Shown here: positions 18,872 through 27,930 of the stretch, in pieces
How positions within the stretch are numbered: position 1 is the first letter of the stretch
Layout: each line of letters begins with the position of its first letter
NCBI GenBank assembly: GCA_003243445.1
Contig: QFQQ01000032.1
Location: forward strand, 1-64,000
Length of the DNA: 64,000 nt
Source of the DNA: Citrobacter freundii
GTDB lineage: Bacteria; Bacteroidota; Bacteroidia; Chitinophagales; Chitinophagaceae
Direction: 5' to 3'
Notes under the pieces: model-generated
What the model saw: the letters and a program-made list of their open reading frames with translations, nothing else
Told to the model about the DNA's origin: nothing
Databases searched by the model: none
Position numbers and translations under genes: made by a program

Positions 18872-19449
18872 TTAAAGCAGATTTTTCCGGTGGATGTCTA
18901 CTGTGTGCAGGCTGATGCAAAGTTTATCCGCGATTTGCGGGTTTGTACAGCCGTCTGCAATAAGTATAAGGATCTCTTTTTCTCTTGATGTAAGTACGGG
19001 CACGTTCTTCATTTATTTTTATCGGCTTCCGCCAAACGAAGGTGCTGGCTCATATATAAATTGCCTTCATATACCCGTAGTAATGCTTCTTCAATTTCTT
19101 CACGTGAGGCGCTTTTTAACAGATGGCCCGCAGCGCCATGCTGTATCATTTGCGCAATGTAACTCCGTTCTTTGAACATGCTCATGGCGATCACTTTGAT
19201 TGCCGGGAATTCCGTCTTTATTTTTTCTGTCAGCTCAATACCGCTTACTTCCGGCATATTGATATCTGTCAGCACAATATCCGGTATTTCTTTTTTGATC
19301 AGGTCCATTGCTTCCCAGGCATTGCTGGCCAGGCCTGATAATGCTCCGAGTTGCAGTTTAACGCCACTTAACAAACCACCAAGCCCATCGTGCAGATCTT
19401 TTGCAAGACGGCTGCGTTCATCTTCCTGCATAAAGTTGGGGTAGTACAC
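18872..19449 (-). pseudogene. Decayed histidine-kinase / LuxR response-regulator chimera
   Basis: Reading the minus strand, 19449-19009 encodes 146 residues that begin with a HisKA_3 dimerisation motif (EDERSRLAKDLHDGLGG). Near residue 38 it runs straight into the second half of a receiver domain, with phospho-acceptor context VLTDINMP and the later LLKSAS. The kinase ATPase domain and the receiver's first part are missing, so an internal deletion appears to have fused two adjacent genes. The frame then stops at TGA, and an overlapping ATG (19012) opens a shifted 46-residue frame encoding a LuxR helix-turn-helix (LTSREKEILIL...CISLHTVDIHRKNLL) that ends prematurely at 18872. An intact system of this type lies at 46645-48941. 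A functional small regulator is unlikely. Confidence 0.8.
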
Positions 19450-19616
19450 AGGGTAAGCCTGGTCAGTGGTTACGGTTCAGTGAGCACGACCGGTCTTGGT
19501 AAACGACGGTCAGCTACTGGTAATTACAGGCAGGAATAAGTCTGTTTATGCCCTGGTGAAAAGCAAATAAAGCGAACCGTTATATAAACGGTGAAAGATT
19601 TTTCTGGTCTGCTCTT

Positions 19617-20366
19617 TTATTTTTTTAACAGATCTTTCAAATCGATCGCGTTTTCGTAGGCGCTACCGATCGTATTATTAAAGTAGATGTATACCTCCTT
19701 TCCCTGCTTCGACCAGTTTTTTATTTCGGTTGCCCTGTCTTTTAAAAACTGATCACTGTAAGAATCACGGTAGTCTCCTTTTGGCCCATGAAAACGCTGA
19801 TAGATGAAATTTGCTTTCCCATACACTTCACTGTTTTTTGATTTGGGAATATCATGCAACACCATCGTTGCACCAAATTCATTCAGCAGGTCACGTGTTT
19901 CTCCTGTATACCAGGTATTGCTTCTGAATTCAACAGCTTTGTTCCATTCATTGTCCGGATCATGTGATTGTATTTGTTGCAGAATTGTTTCCACTTTTTC
20001 ATAGTAGTCAAGCGTGATCTTTCCCGGAAACTGTATTAGCAGGCAGCCCTTCTTTTTTCCAATGGCTTTTGCAGACTGCATGAATTTTTCGATAACAGAA
20101 AGATCTCCTTTCAGGTCCTTTATATGTGTTACTTCTTTACTGAGTTTTAATGAAAACCTGAAATCATCGGGTACTTCAGCGGTCCATCGCTCATAAGTTC
20201 GCGCAAGCGGGATCTTGTAAAAGGAACTGTTGATCTCTACACTGTCAAAAATGCTCGCATAATAATGAAGCCTGCTTTTTGAACGGAAGTCTGGCGGGAA
20301 ACTGGTTTTGTTGCCAGGCACAACCACATTGCTGGTGCCAATAAATATGCGCCCTTTTTTTGCCAT
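19617..20366 (-). CDS. DUF72 domain protein (YecE family)
   Basis: A 249-residue cytosolic TIM-barrel-like protein of the DUF72/YecE family. It has the N-terminal IGTS motif, the HYYASIFDSVEINSSFY segment, the KLSKEVTH motif and the C-terminal YIYFNNT...AYENA segment typical of the family. The biochemical role is not established. The ATG at 20366 gives the usual N-terminus (MAKKGRIFIGTS). No operon partner; the next gene upstream diverges. Confidence 0.88.
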   Translation of the reverse strand: MAKKGRIFIGTSNVVVPGNKTSFPPDFRSKSRLHYYASIFDSVEINSSFYKIPLARTYERWTAEVPDDFRFSLKLSKEVTHIKDLKGDLSVIEKFMQSAKAIGKKKGCLLIQFPGKITLDYYEKVETILQQIQSHDPDNEWNKAVEFRSNTWYTGETRDLLNEFGATMVLHDIPKSKNSEVYGKANFIYQRFHGPKGDYRDSYSDQFLKDRATEIKNWSKQGKEVYIYFNNTIGSAYENAIDLKDLLKK

Positions 20367-20488
20367 AGTGATCTTTATAACTTCCTGATGATAAAGAAGA
20401 GGTTTTCTATATCGCTGAAATTCAAAGTATATGCCAATGCAGCATTCACTCTGGCAGCTTTTTTGTCACAGGTAGGAAAATGCTTGTT

Positions 20489-20710
20489 ATGAATAACGAT
20501 AAATCAAACAAAGAATACAGCAATAAAGTAACCCAGCAAAAAGAGCCCAACGCGGGTAGCGGTGGTTTTAACCAGGGCAGTGAGCAGGACCCGGATTTCG
20601 ATAAGGGTACTAAGGTTTCTGATGAAGAAAAGCTGACCGGGCATCAGCCTTCACCCGGAAAAGGGGAACCGGTCAAAAAAGAGCGAGCCAATAAGGCAAT
20701 GAATCAATAG
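20489..20710 (+). CDS. Small hydrophilic protein of unknown function
   Basis: About 73 residues, very rich in K, E, N, Q, G and S, without hydrophobic segments or a signal peptide, and probably disordered. An alternative ATG nine bases upstream (20480) would add three residues. Composition and isolation resemble the small stress-type hydrophilic proteins often seen next to general-stress genes in Bacteroidota. It precedes msrA by 176 bp on the same strand, but co-transcription is not shown. Confidence 0.55.
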   Translation: MNNDKSNKEYSNKVTQQKEPNAGSGGFNQGSEQDPDFDKGTKVSDEEKLTGHQPSPGKGEPVKKERANKAMNQ

Positions 20711-20886
20711 ATTTGATTTCCTTTAACAATTCAGTGGCCAAAATTCATGCATAAAGGGCGGATAATAAGTCACAATGTCGGGTTTGTATGCATGGAACTG
20801 TTTTTGCCTGATTGACGCACATCCAATCGGGAAGTACAACCAGTACTGAACAAAATATTGGAGGTTTGCGTTTAAACAATCATATT

Positions 20887-21378
20887 ATGAGCGACTACAA
20901 AAAGGCATACATCGCGGGCGGTTGCTTCTGGGGAATGGAGGAACTGTTCCGTACTCAACCCGGTGTGGTAGACACTGAGGTTGGATATATCGGAGGTCAG
21001 AACGACCATCCGACATATCGTAATCATCCGGGCCACGCAGAAGGAATTGAGATCACCTATGATCCATCAAAAACTTCGTTCAAGCAGTTACTGGATTATT
21101 TTTTCAGGATCCATGATCCAAGCACGGTTGACAGACAGGGAAATGATATCGGATCGAGTTATCGCTCTGCAATTTTCTTCCAGAATGAAGAAGAAAAGAA
21201 AGACGCTGAAGAGATGATCAGGATCGTCGATGCATCCGGTCGCTGGGATGGAAAAGTGGTGACAACACTGGAACCATATAAACCGTTCTGGGCGGCAGAA
21301 GAAGAGCATCAGGATTACCTGGTGAAACGGCCAAATGGTTATACCTGCCATTTTGAAAGGTTTGGGACCTTTCTTTAA
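20887..21378 (+). CDS. msrA: Peptide-methionine (S)-S-oxide reductase MsrA
   Basis: A 163-residue enzyme that reduces methionine-S-sulfoxide in proteins. The catalytic motif GCFWG is at residues 12-16 (nucleophile Cys13), followed by the family segments VDTEVGYIGG, HAEGIEITYDP and the DPSTVDRQGNDIGSSYRS block. The start at 20887 is chosen because the catalytic motif lies close to the N-terminus in cytosolic MsrA. The upstream codons of the longer frame do not encode a signal peptide. No MsrB is fused or adjacent. Confidence 0.95.
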   Translation: MSDYKKAYIAGGCFWGMEELFRTQPGVVDTEVGYIGGQNDHPTYRNHPGHAEGIEITYDPSKTSFKQLLDYFFRIHDPSTVDRQGNDIGSSYRSAIFFQNEEEKKDAEEMIRIVDASGRWDGKVVTTLEPYKPFWAAEEEHQDYLVKRPNGYTCHFERFGTFL

Positions 21379-21387
21379 AAAATTCAG

Positions 21388-21412
21388 GGGCAACAATCGT
21401 TGCCCTTTTTTT
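21388..21412 (+). terminator. Rho-independent terminator of msrA
   Basis: GGGCAAC-AATC-GTTGCCC followed by a run of T, 10 bp after the msrA stop codon. Confidence 0.88.
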
Positions 21413-21498
21413 ATGTCCTGGTTTGGAAGATCAGTTGAAAACCGTCGGTCGATGCTGTCATCCTGGCGGTACCAATGCTTAAAGACCGATCCGCGAGC

Positions 21499-23952
21499 CT
21501 ATCTTACCAGCAACAGATTTCCTTTCTTTGTGATCACCCTTCCTGTATAATCGATTCCCTGCACCATATATACAAAGTTGGATGAGCCCTGCATGGTTCC
21601 TCCGATCCGTCCATCCCAGCCTCTGCCGATCACCGAGGTGCTGAAAACAAGCTGGCCCCAGCGGTTATAAATCCGGAAGTAATTCAATTGCTGCACACCC
21701 ACACAGATAGGGATGATCTGATCATTATGTCCATCGCCGTTTGGCGTAAATGCCGAAGGCATAAAGATATCAGCCCCGGTTTTGAATACCGTTACTTTTA
21801 TCTCGTCTGTTCCCTGGCACCCGGCCGGCGTTGTGGCGGCAACTTTATACGTGATCGATGTGGGATCAGTGTTGGTGTATTGCGCGATCGGGTTGGGGAT
21901 CGTTGTATTATTCAGACCGGTGGAAGGCATCCAAAGGAAGGTATTTGCTTGCGGAACACTTACAGTGGCATTCAACTGAAGCGGCTGGCCAACTACAACA
22001 GCTGTATCATTACCCGCAAATACCGTAACCGGTGGAGCAACATTAATATGGAAAGTATCTCTCAGCGGATTCGGGCAACCTGCATTATTTACGATCAGCA
22101 CCAGGTCGGTTGTGGAAGTTGGTGCAGCATTGGCGGTCAGGCTGTATGGCAATGACGTAACTGTGCCATTGCCGCCGCCGGTTATGATCGAGGGGCTGCT
22201 CCAGCTGTAATTGGTTCCCGTTGTGATCGTGGCATTCAATACGGCAAATTTTCCATAGCAGATCGAAGAGCTGTCCGGAGAAATAGATGCTGAAGGATAT
22301 GCCGTATTATAAAAACGGATCACAGCTGATGTAGTTGTATCAGCAGGACAAACACCATTCTTTACTATCGTCCGGTAATAAACGGTTGAGTTTATAGATG
22401 CCGGCTGGTAGCTTGTTTGCTGATTCACGGGGATAAAACCCGCCCAGTTTGCATTATCCGCAGACCGTTGCCAGTTCACCACGTCTCCTGTATTTCCTGT
22501 CAGTTGAAGCATTGGCAGGACAGGCTGATTCAAACAAACATTGACATCAGAAGGCTGAATACTGCCCGCAACACTTTTCGCATTTACGGTAATGATCGCT
22601 GCGGTAGCTGTGTCGATCCGGCAGGTTGGCCCATTCTGTACAAGTGCTGCGTAATAAGTAGTTGCTGTCAGGTTTTGAGCGGTATATGGATTGGTAGCAA
22701 CGCCGAGCGAAGTCCAGCTTGTTCCGTTTTGCGAGGAAACCCAATCGACCACACTGCCTGTCGAACCAGCCGTTGTAAGCAAAGTCGAATTAGTACCCGC
22801 GCAGACTGTTGCATCGGAGTTTACCTGTCCCGCAACCGTTGGGGGTGTGGTAGTAACCTGTATCGTATCCCTGAGGTTAGCGCAACTATTCGATTGCTGC
22901 GCGATGATCTCTCCGCCATTTGTTCCGGCTTCGACCACCAGTATGTTTGAATTTGCTCCGGAGATGATGGTCCATCCTGCCGGGACGGTCCATGCATACG
23001 TTCCGTTTGCCAGCGCGGGAATTGAATAAGTAAGACTGCTGTTGGTGCAGGCGATTGCCGGTCCGCTGATCTCAAGACCGGCGCAGGTATTCCGCAAGGC
23101 AACATATGCATACGCAAAGTGAGCACCGGGGCGGCAGTTATTTGTTTCAAAGGTCAGCGTTACCTGTTGGCCACGGTAGGGTGAAAGATCAAAGGTTACT
23201 TCGGTCCAGCCTTTGGTCCATACATCCTGCAGCAAGGTACCGTTGTTGCCGGCCTGACCTGCATAGGAAAGGAACAGTTCCGGGCTATTGGTAAATCCGC
23301 TTGCAAGCGCGCCCGCCGAGTCAAGCGTAGCGCCGGTTGAGCTGCCTGCTCCACCGCCTCCGCCTCCGCTTTGGGCGTCATTGTGTGTGGGAAGATAATA
23401 TTGTGGCGATGCGCAACTGATCACGCTGTCTTTTGTTTGCAGTGTTGCTTTGAACAGCGGTTGCTCATTGGAATTATGTGTACCGTTCTCCAGCACCAGC
23501 GCATAGGCATAGGTCATGGTATACGGAACAGCGGTAGAACCTGGCGGCACATCGATCACATAAGAAACCGAACGTGTGAAGCCCCCGGGATTGGGGCTGC
23601 CTGAATTCAGATCATGTGAAGTGGATGTTGAACCAAGTTGTATAGAATAATTATAGGCATAACCATTGACGACAGGAACAGTCTGAAATTTTCCGTAATG
23701 ATCAGTTGAAGGAGTGGTGATAACGCGGATGCCGGTTGTTTGAATATTGTATTCATTGAGCGTGTTTATGCCGGCATTGGGTGCGGGGTAGCTGATAGGT
23801 GTGCCGCCTACAAGTCCGATACTTGCAGACCAGTTGGACAGATCCCCGGTCGAGAAATTAATATTAACAGGGCAGGTCTGCAATTGGGCCAGGCAAGGAT
23901 TTGTCATCCCAAAGCCGATACCGCACATTATCGCCAAGATCAATTTTCTCAT
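21499..23952 (-). CDS. Secreted protein with type IX secretion (type B) C-terminal domain
   Basis: An 817-residue secreted protein. A signal peptide (about 1-22, ending CLAQ) precedes a large region of beta-rich Ig/PKD-like modules with many Thr, Asn, Ser and Cys. There is a glycine-rich run (GGGGGGAG) near residue 195. The C-terminal ~90 residues are the gliding-motility-associated (CHU_C, type B) sorting domain, with signatures PSAFTPNGDGHND, YFRIYNRWGQLVF, GWDG and the terminal KKGNLLLVR. This domain directs export through the T9SS and attachment or release at the cell surface. The cargo function is unknown; an adhesin or matrix protein is plausible. Confidence 0.9.
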   Translation of the reverse strand: MRKLILAIMCGIGFGMTNPCLAQLQTCPVNINFSTGDLSNWSASIGLVGGTPISYPAPNAGINTLNEYNIQTTGIRVITTPSTDHYGKFQTVPVVNGYAYNYSIQLGSTSTSHDLNSGSPNPGGFTRSVSYVIDVPPGSTAVPYTMTYAYALVLENGTHNSNEQPLFKATLQTKDSVISCASPQYYLPTHNDAQSGGGGGGAGSSTGATLDSAGALASGFTNSPELFLSYAGQAGNNGTLLQDVWTKGWTEVTFDLSPYRGQQVTLTFETNNCRPGAHFAYAYVALRNTCAGLEISGPAIACTNSSLTYSIPALANGTYAWTVPAGWTIISGANSNILVVEAGTNGGEIIAQQSNSCANLRDTIQVTTTPPTVAGQVNSDATVCAGTNSTLLTTAGSTGSVVDWVSSQNGTSWTSLGVATNPYTAQNLTATTYYAALVQNGPTCRIDTATAAIITVNAKSVAGSIQPSDVNVCLNQPVLPMLQLTGNTGDVVNWQRSADNANWAGFIPVNQQTSYQPASINSTVYYRTIVKNGVCPADTTTSAVIRFYNTAYPSASISPDSSSICYGKFAVLNATITTGTNYSWSSPSIITGGGNGTVTSLPYSLTANAAPTSTTDLVLIVNNAGCPNPLRDTFHINVAPPVTVFAGNDTAVVVGQPLQLNATVSVPQANTFLWMPSTGLNNTTIPNPIAQYTNTDPTSITYKVAATTPAGCQGTDEIKVTVFKTGADIFMPSAFTPNGDGHNDQIIPICVGVQQLNYFRIYNRWGQLVFSTSVIGRGWDGRIGGTMQGSSNFVYMVQGIDYTGRVITKKGNLLLVR

Positions 23953-24267
23953 CGGGTGTAAATTTACCGGAATTTTTAAGGTTTTCCCTTTCGTGCCGCT
24001 CGATCAGGCGGAAGTATCGGTAAAACCGACACAGAAATCCGCCGTTAATCTATCCTGATCGTCTGCGACCTATATAACGTTGCTTCCGGGCGGATATTTT
24101 GGGGACGGGATGCCGGTGTTGAACGGTCGGATTTTAAATCCGGCATGCGGGCAGTTTTTGAATGGGTTGATGGCGGGGCGGGGATGGGAAGCGTTTGCGG
24201 GGGATTGTTTGGACGTTTAGATCATCAACTGATCTTCGCTTGTAAGTCGACTGGTAAGAAAATCTTG

Positions 24268-24532
24268 AATATCCCGGAAGCTTAAAACAACCAATCGGCA
24301 TAGTAGTCGACCAGCAATGACTTTTAAGCAGGTTTTCCTAATACCGAAAACATCATCAAGTGAAAATCGTTTACTAAAGAAATCTTCAATGTCATCCCGG
24401 GCCAGGTTTAAACGACCGATCAACTTTCATACTGCAAGACCCGGGACGGACTTACTTCCACCCACAGCCCTCCATGCCGGACCAACTTTCATACCCTCTC
24501 AAATTTAGTGACTGCCGATCCGGCATCTACTC
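24268..24532. repeat. Left arm of long inverted repeat enclosing the GIY-YIG gene
   Basis: This ~265-bp arm is collinear with the reverse complement of 24930-25183. The best block, 24387-24442, matches 25021-25076 at 55 of 56 bases. A sub-motif of the form GACC(GAT)CAACTTTCATAC is repeated inside the arm at 24414-24432 and 24479-24494. The arm begins directly at the stop codon of the nuclease gene (24531). Confidence 0.85.
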
Positions 24533-24836
24533 AAAAATTCTCTTCAAATAGACTGGGATACAGGTCTTCCATTCCAGGGTTCCTTTTCTTAATCAATTCA
24601 AACTTCCATTCCCTTCTCCATCGTTTCAATTGTTTTTCCCGTCGTATTGCGACGTTAATATCATTGTATTCCTCATAGTAAACAAGGTCATGACAATTAT
24701 ATTGCCGTGTGAACTCGCATTCTCCATTTCTATGTTGTTTTATCCGTGAAATCAGGCTGTTACTCACACCGGTGTAAAGTACGTTTCGTTTGACATTAGA
24801 CATGATGTATACAAAAAAGCGGTATTCATTTCTCAT
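24531..24836 (-). CDS. GIY-YIG nuclease family protein
   Basis: A 101-residue stand-alone GIY-YIG domain of the small uncharacterised type found in Bacteroidota, not UvrC. The fold's active-site residues appear intact: Tyr10 (VYI), Tyr21 (LYTG), Arg31 (SRIKQH), Glu67 (RREKQLK) and Asn86 (RNP). Family members cleave DNA or RNA with one metal ion; the substrate here is unknown. The gene lies inside a pair of ~250-bp imperfect inverted repeats (24268-24532 and 24930-25183), and its stop codon is the first base of one arm. This arrangement suggests a mobile or formerly mobile cassette. No duplicated target site could be defined by eye. Confidence 0.88.
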   Translation of the reverse strand: MRNEYRFFVYIMSNVKRNVLYTGVSNSLISRIKQHRNGECEFTRQYNCHDLVYYEEYNDINVAIRREKQLKRWRREWKFELIKKRNPGMEDLYPSLFEENF

Positions 24837-24929
24837 CCCACCAAGCTAGCGCTGATGATTGGTTATAAGATCAGAAAAAAAACGAATAAAAAGGGAAAAA
24901 AGACATTTCTATAGCTGGTGAAAATCGTA

Positions 24930-25183
24930 TAAGATGTAGATGCCGGATGGGCAATCATTAAACTTGAAAGGGTGTGAAAGTTGGTCCGGCATGGGGGCGT
25001 GGGGGGAGGCGTTTCGTCCTGGGTCTTGCAGTATGAAAGTTGATCGGTCATTTAAACCTGGCCCGGGATGACATTGGAGATTCCTTGATATCCATTTTAA
25101 ACAGATAAAGCTTTAGATGTTAGGGAAGCCAGTTCAAAACTCATTGCTGGTCGATTATTATGTTGATTGGTCATTTAAAATTA
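24930..25183. repeat. Right arm of long inverted repeat enclosing the GIY-YIG gene
   Basis: This arm is the reverse complement, with substitutions and small gaps, of 24268-24532; the 56-bp block 25021-25076 has one mismatch. It lies about 95 bp upstream of the nuclease start. From 25184 to 25563 nothing recognisable was seen apart from a weak hairpin with a T-run near 25350. Confidence 0.85.
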
Positions 25184-25563
25184 GCCCGATCTTTTTGTCG
25201 TTATTGGTTAGAGTCATGAAAGACTTTGAGCAAATAACAATGAGATTTTTTTTGAGTTGATTTATATAGAAAATAGCCCTTTCTAATTACCCGATAACTC
25301 ATCAATTCTCACCGGCTCATTTGACCACCTGATCAATTTCCAGTGACCACTCAAACCTTTTGAGTTTTTTCGTCGAAAGCCGTTATCGTTGATAAATATT
25401 TTCTGAGGTTATATTCTTTACTTTCTTTGTAATAGCAGTGACAGCAATTTCATTGCAGGCGATTTGATAAAGGATGAAAGGCTAAAATGGAAGTATGTTA
25501 CCGTCCTTTTTCCTGTATCCGGGTCAACAAATTTGTAGTATATTTCAACTACAATCAACTCTT

Positions 25564-25932
25564 ATGGCACATGCAATAAACTGGTTTGAGATCCATGCGG
25601 TGGATTTTGAACGCGCAAAGAAATTCTACGAGACTGTTCTTGATATAACAATGACTCTTCCTTTTCCTGAAATGAAGTATGCCATGTTTCCGGCAGACGT
25701 AATGAATGGTGAAGTAGGTGGCGGGTTGATGGAAGAGGATGGGTATGAGCCTTCTGAAAAGGGATCGATCATTTATCTGAATGGCGGCGAAGATCTGTCA
25801 GTTCCCCTGGGCAGGGTAGAAGCTGCCGGTGGAAAGATCATTATGCCAAAAACATCGTTGGGGCCAAATGGGTTTATGGCGCATTTCCTGGACACGGAAG
25901 GGAACAGGGTAGCATTTCATTCGATGAAGTGA
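25564..25932 (+). CDS. VOC family protein (glyoxalase/bleomycin-resistance fold)
   Basis: A 122-residue vicinal-oxygen-chelate protein. It shows the paired beta-alpha-beta-beta-beta modules, with N-terminal INWFEIHAVDFERAKKFY and C-terminal FLDTEGNRVAFHSM, close to the PhnB/YaeR-type glyoxalase-like proteins. The metal-binding His/Glu pattern is only partly evident, so the activity is unassigned. The ATG at 25564 (MAHAINWF) is preferred over 25495, whose extra codons are not family-like. It stands alone. Confidence 0.85.
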   Translation: MAHAINWFEIHAVDFERAKKFYETVLDITMTLPFPEMKYAMFPADVMNGEVGGGLMEEDGYEPSEKGSIIYLNGGEDLSVPLGRVEAAGGKIIMPKTSLGPNGFMAHFLDTEGNRVAFHSMK

Positions 25933-26044
25933 GCGGGACGTATAAGCTTGAGTTCTATTCAATGCCCGCTGAAACTTGGTGCAGGCGGTGCCTTGACAAA
26001 CTCTTTGCTCCTTAACTACTGTATGCCAGATCGCTTACTCAGAC

Positions 26045-26101
26045 CTTCTTATCGTCTTACCGGTTTATTTTTTACCGGTAAGACGGTAAGGACGGTAAGA
26101 A
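26045..26101. repeat. GGTAAG palindromic array between convergent genes
   Basis: The perfect 12-bp stem CGTCTTACCGGT / ACCGGTAAGACG (26053-26064 and 26074-26085) encloses a 9-base T-rich loop. The right arm continues as a short tandem of ACGGTAAG(GA). The element sits between the VOC gene and the sensor-kinase stop and may act as a bidirectional terminator. A relative with the same CTTACCG/CGGTAAG ends lies at 39558-39621. Confidence 0.7.
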
Positions 26102-26191
26102 AACTTTTCGTTATCACCCCTTGTTCTGCATTGACGAAAAGCTTGCAATCTGCGCGATCTTATATGTGGATAGAAGAAGTTTTGTGAACGC

Positions 26192-27238
26192 TTATCGAAA
26201 CACAACCTCAAAAACATGCTTTCCATTCTCCCAATGATACTGCTCATTCCATCCATGTCTCGCACAGATCTGCTTCACCAATGCCAATCCTAATCCAGTA
26301 CCTGGACTGACCGTGCTCGCCGATGCAAATCTTTTGAACAGTTGATCTGTCTGAAGCGCTGTTCCGCCAGGGTTTTCAACGGTCATGCGGAATTCAGACA
26401 GGTACACTGATATTGTTTCATTATTGGAAGAATAGCGGATCGCATTCGTAAGAAGATTACTGATCATTATTTCGGTGAGCGTTGGGTTGCCTTTTACTAT
26501 CACACCATCATCTATCCGGAGATCGATCAACAGTGTTTTATCTTCAAAAAATGGCTGAAATTGTTCAATCAATTCCCGGATCATTTCAGAGAGATTCATT
26601 TCCTGCTGATCCGAGTACTGGCTGTTCTCTATTTTTGTAAGCAACAATAAATTCCTGTTAATGCGTGAAGCACGGGAGATCGCGCTCATCGCTTCTTCTA
26701 TTAACTGGTATTGTTCATCATCCAGTTTTTTGCTTTGTGAAAGCAATTCGAGTTTCGACTGAACGATCGCCAGTGGTGTCTGCAGCTCATGCGAGGCATT
26801 ATCTGCAAACTCTTTTTGTTGATTGAAAACCGTGATGTTTGCGGAAAGCAATTTCTCCAGGCTTGTATTCAGTTCATCAAACTCAGAAATACCTGAACGG
26901 TCAAGCTGCACGTTATCTGTTTTGCTAAGGTCAAAACTGCGGATCTTTTCCAGGCTTTTGTAAAATGGCTTCCACATTCTGCGGGATAACCTGCGGTTCA
27001 ACAATATCAACCCGCCCATCAGTAACACAAAGAACAGTGCACTTAATAAGGTCACCGCGCCAATGATCAGGAAACTGTCTTCCCGGCCGGCCTCCGGCGT
27101 AACCATCACTTGATGCTCATCCAGCTCATATTGCCAAAGCCTGCTGATGGCGAAATAATATACGGGAATGCTGCAGGCCAGTACAATTCCTGCATAAACG
27201 ATGATCTTTTTTAACGAGTAATTTAAAAGCTTACTCAT
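26192..27238 (-). CDS. Two-component sensor histidine kinase
   Basis: A 348-residue inner-membrane kinase. It has two TM helices (about 10-30 and 55-80) bounding a very short periplasmic loop, then a HAMP-like linker, a HisKA domain with the phospho-histidine in ASHELQTPLAIV (about residue 150), and an HATPase_c domain with N-box NLLTNAIRYS and G-box TGLGLALVKQ. The start at 27238 overlaps the stop of the upstream response regulator by ATGA, so the two are translationally coupled. The short sensor loop suggests it senses membrane or ion signals. Confidence 0.92.
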   Translation of the reverse strand: MSKLLNYSLKKIIVYAGIVLACSIPVYYFAISRLWQYELDEHQVMVTPEAGREDSFLIIGAVTLLSALFFVLLMGGLILLNRRLSRRMWKPFYKSLEKIRSFDLSKTDNVQLDRSGISEFDELNTSLEKLLSANITVFNQQKEFADNASHELQTPLAIVQSKLELLSQSKKLDDEQYQLIEEAMSAISRASRINRNLLLLTKIENSQYSDQQEMNLSEMIRELIEQFQPFFEDKTLLIDLRIDDGVIVKGNPTLTEIMISNLLTNAIRYSSNNETISVYLSEFRMTVENPGGTALQTDQLFKRFASASTVSPGTGLGLALVKQICARHGWNEQYHWENGKHVFEVVFR

Positions 27239-27909
27239 ATTTCCCATTTATAACCGGTGCCATAGATCGTCTTTAAGTAATTATCACAGCCGGCATCGCT
27301 TAGTTTGCGTTTGAGATTCTTTATATGTGCATACACAAAATCATAACTGCCAAGCATATCCGCCATTTCGCCCGATAAATGCTCGGCCAGCGCAGCTTTT
27401 GAAATGACCCGGTTCTTATTACTGATAAAATACATCAGCAGATCATATTCCTTTTTGGTTAATGCAAGGGCCTGATCATTCACCTTAACTTCTTTCCCTA
27501 AAAGATCTACTTTTAATTCATTCAGCTCGATCACATTTACATTTCCAAATTGTTTTCTCCTGATTATGGAATGTATCCTGGCGGCGAGCTCCGGCAAATG
27601 AAACGGTTTGGATAAATAATCGTCCGCCCCGATCTGCAAACCCCGGATCCTGTCGTCAACGGAATTACGCGCAGAGATGATGATCACTCCATCATCTTTT
27701 TTTTGCCGTCTCAATTCTTCCAGCAGTTGCAATCCATCTCCGCCAGGCAACATCAGGTCCAGCAAAATGCAGTCATAATCAAAAGTGGTGATCTTTTCCA
27801 TCGCCTGTGAAAAGTTCATGGCATATTCACACAGGTAACTCTCGTCTGAGAGATAAGCACCCATGCTGCGCGAAAGTTCCGGCTCGTCCTCTATGATCAG
27901 GATTTTCAT
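27235..27909 (-). CDS. OmpR/PhoB-type response regulator
   Basis: A 224-residue regulator. The N-terminal receiver begins MKILIIEDEPELSRS, with acidic pocket EDE, phospho-acceptor Asp in CILLDLMLPGGDG (about residue 51) and the conserved Lys in LSKPF. The C-terminal winged-helix DNA-binding domain runs from about 125 and ends in TIYGTGYKWEI. The start at 27909 is set by the receiver's first strand; the longer frame upstream covers repeat DNA. It forms an ATGA-overlapping operon with the kinase and is divergent from the PAP2/sulfatase pair. Confidence 0.93.
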   Translation of the reverse strand: MKILIIEDEPELSRSMGAYLSDESYLCEYAMNFSQAMEKITTFDYDCILLDLMLPGGDGLQLLEELRRQKKDDGVIIISARNSVDDRIRGLQIGADDYLSKPFHLPELAARIHSIIRRKQFGNVNVIELNELKVDLLGKEVKVNDQALALTKKEYDLLMYFISNKNRVISKAALAEHLSGEMADMLGSYDFVYAHIKNLKRKLSDAGCDNYLKTIYGTGYKWEI

Positions 27910-27930
27910 ACTGCAATTTAAGATTCGAAT

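Noticed and set aside
24531..24836. UvrC excinuclease subunit
   Set aside because: Only the GIY-YIG domain is present (101 residues). The UvrBC-binding, RNase H-like and HhH domains of UvrC are absent.
25340..25370. Terminator with T-run
   Set aside because: The stem is only about 7 bp with an imperfect loop, and no gene ends nearby on the plus strand.
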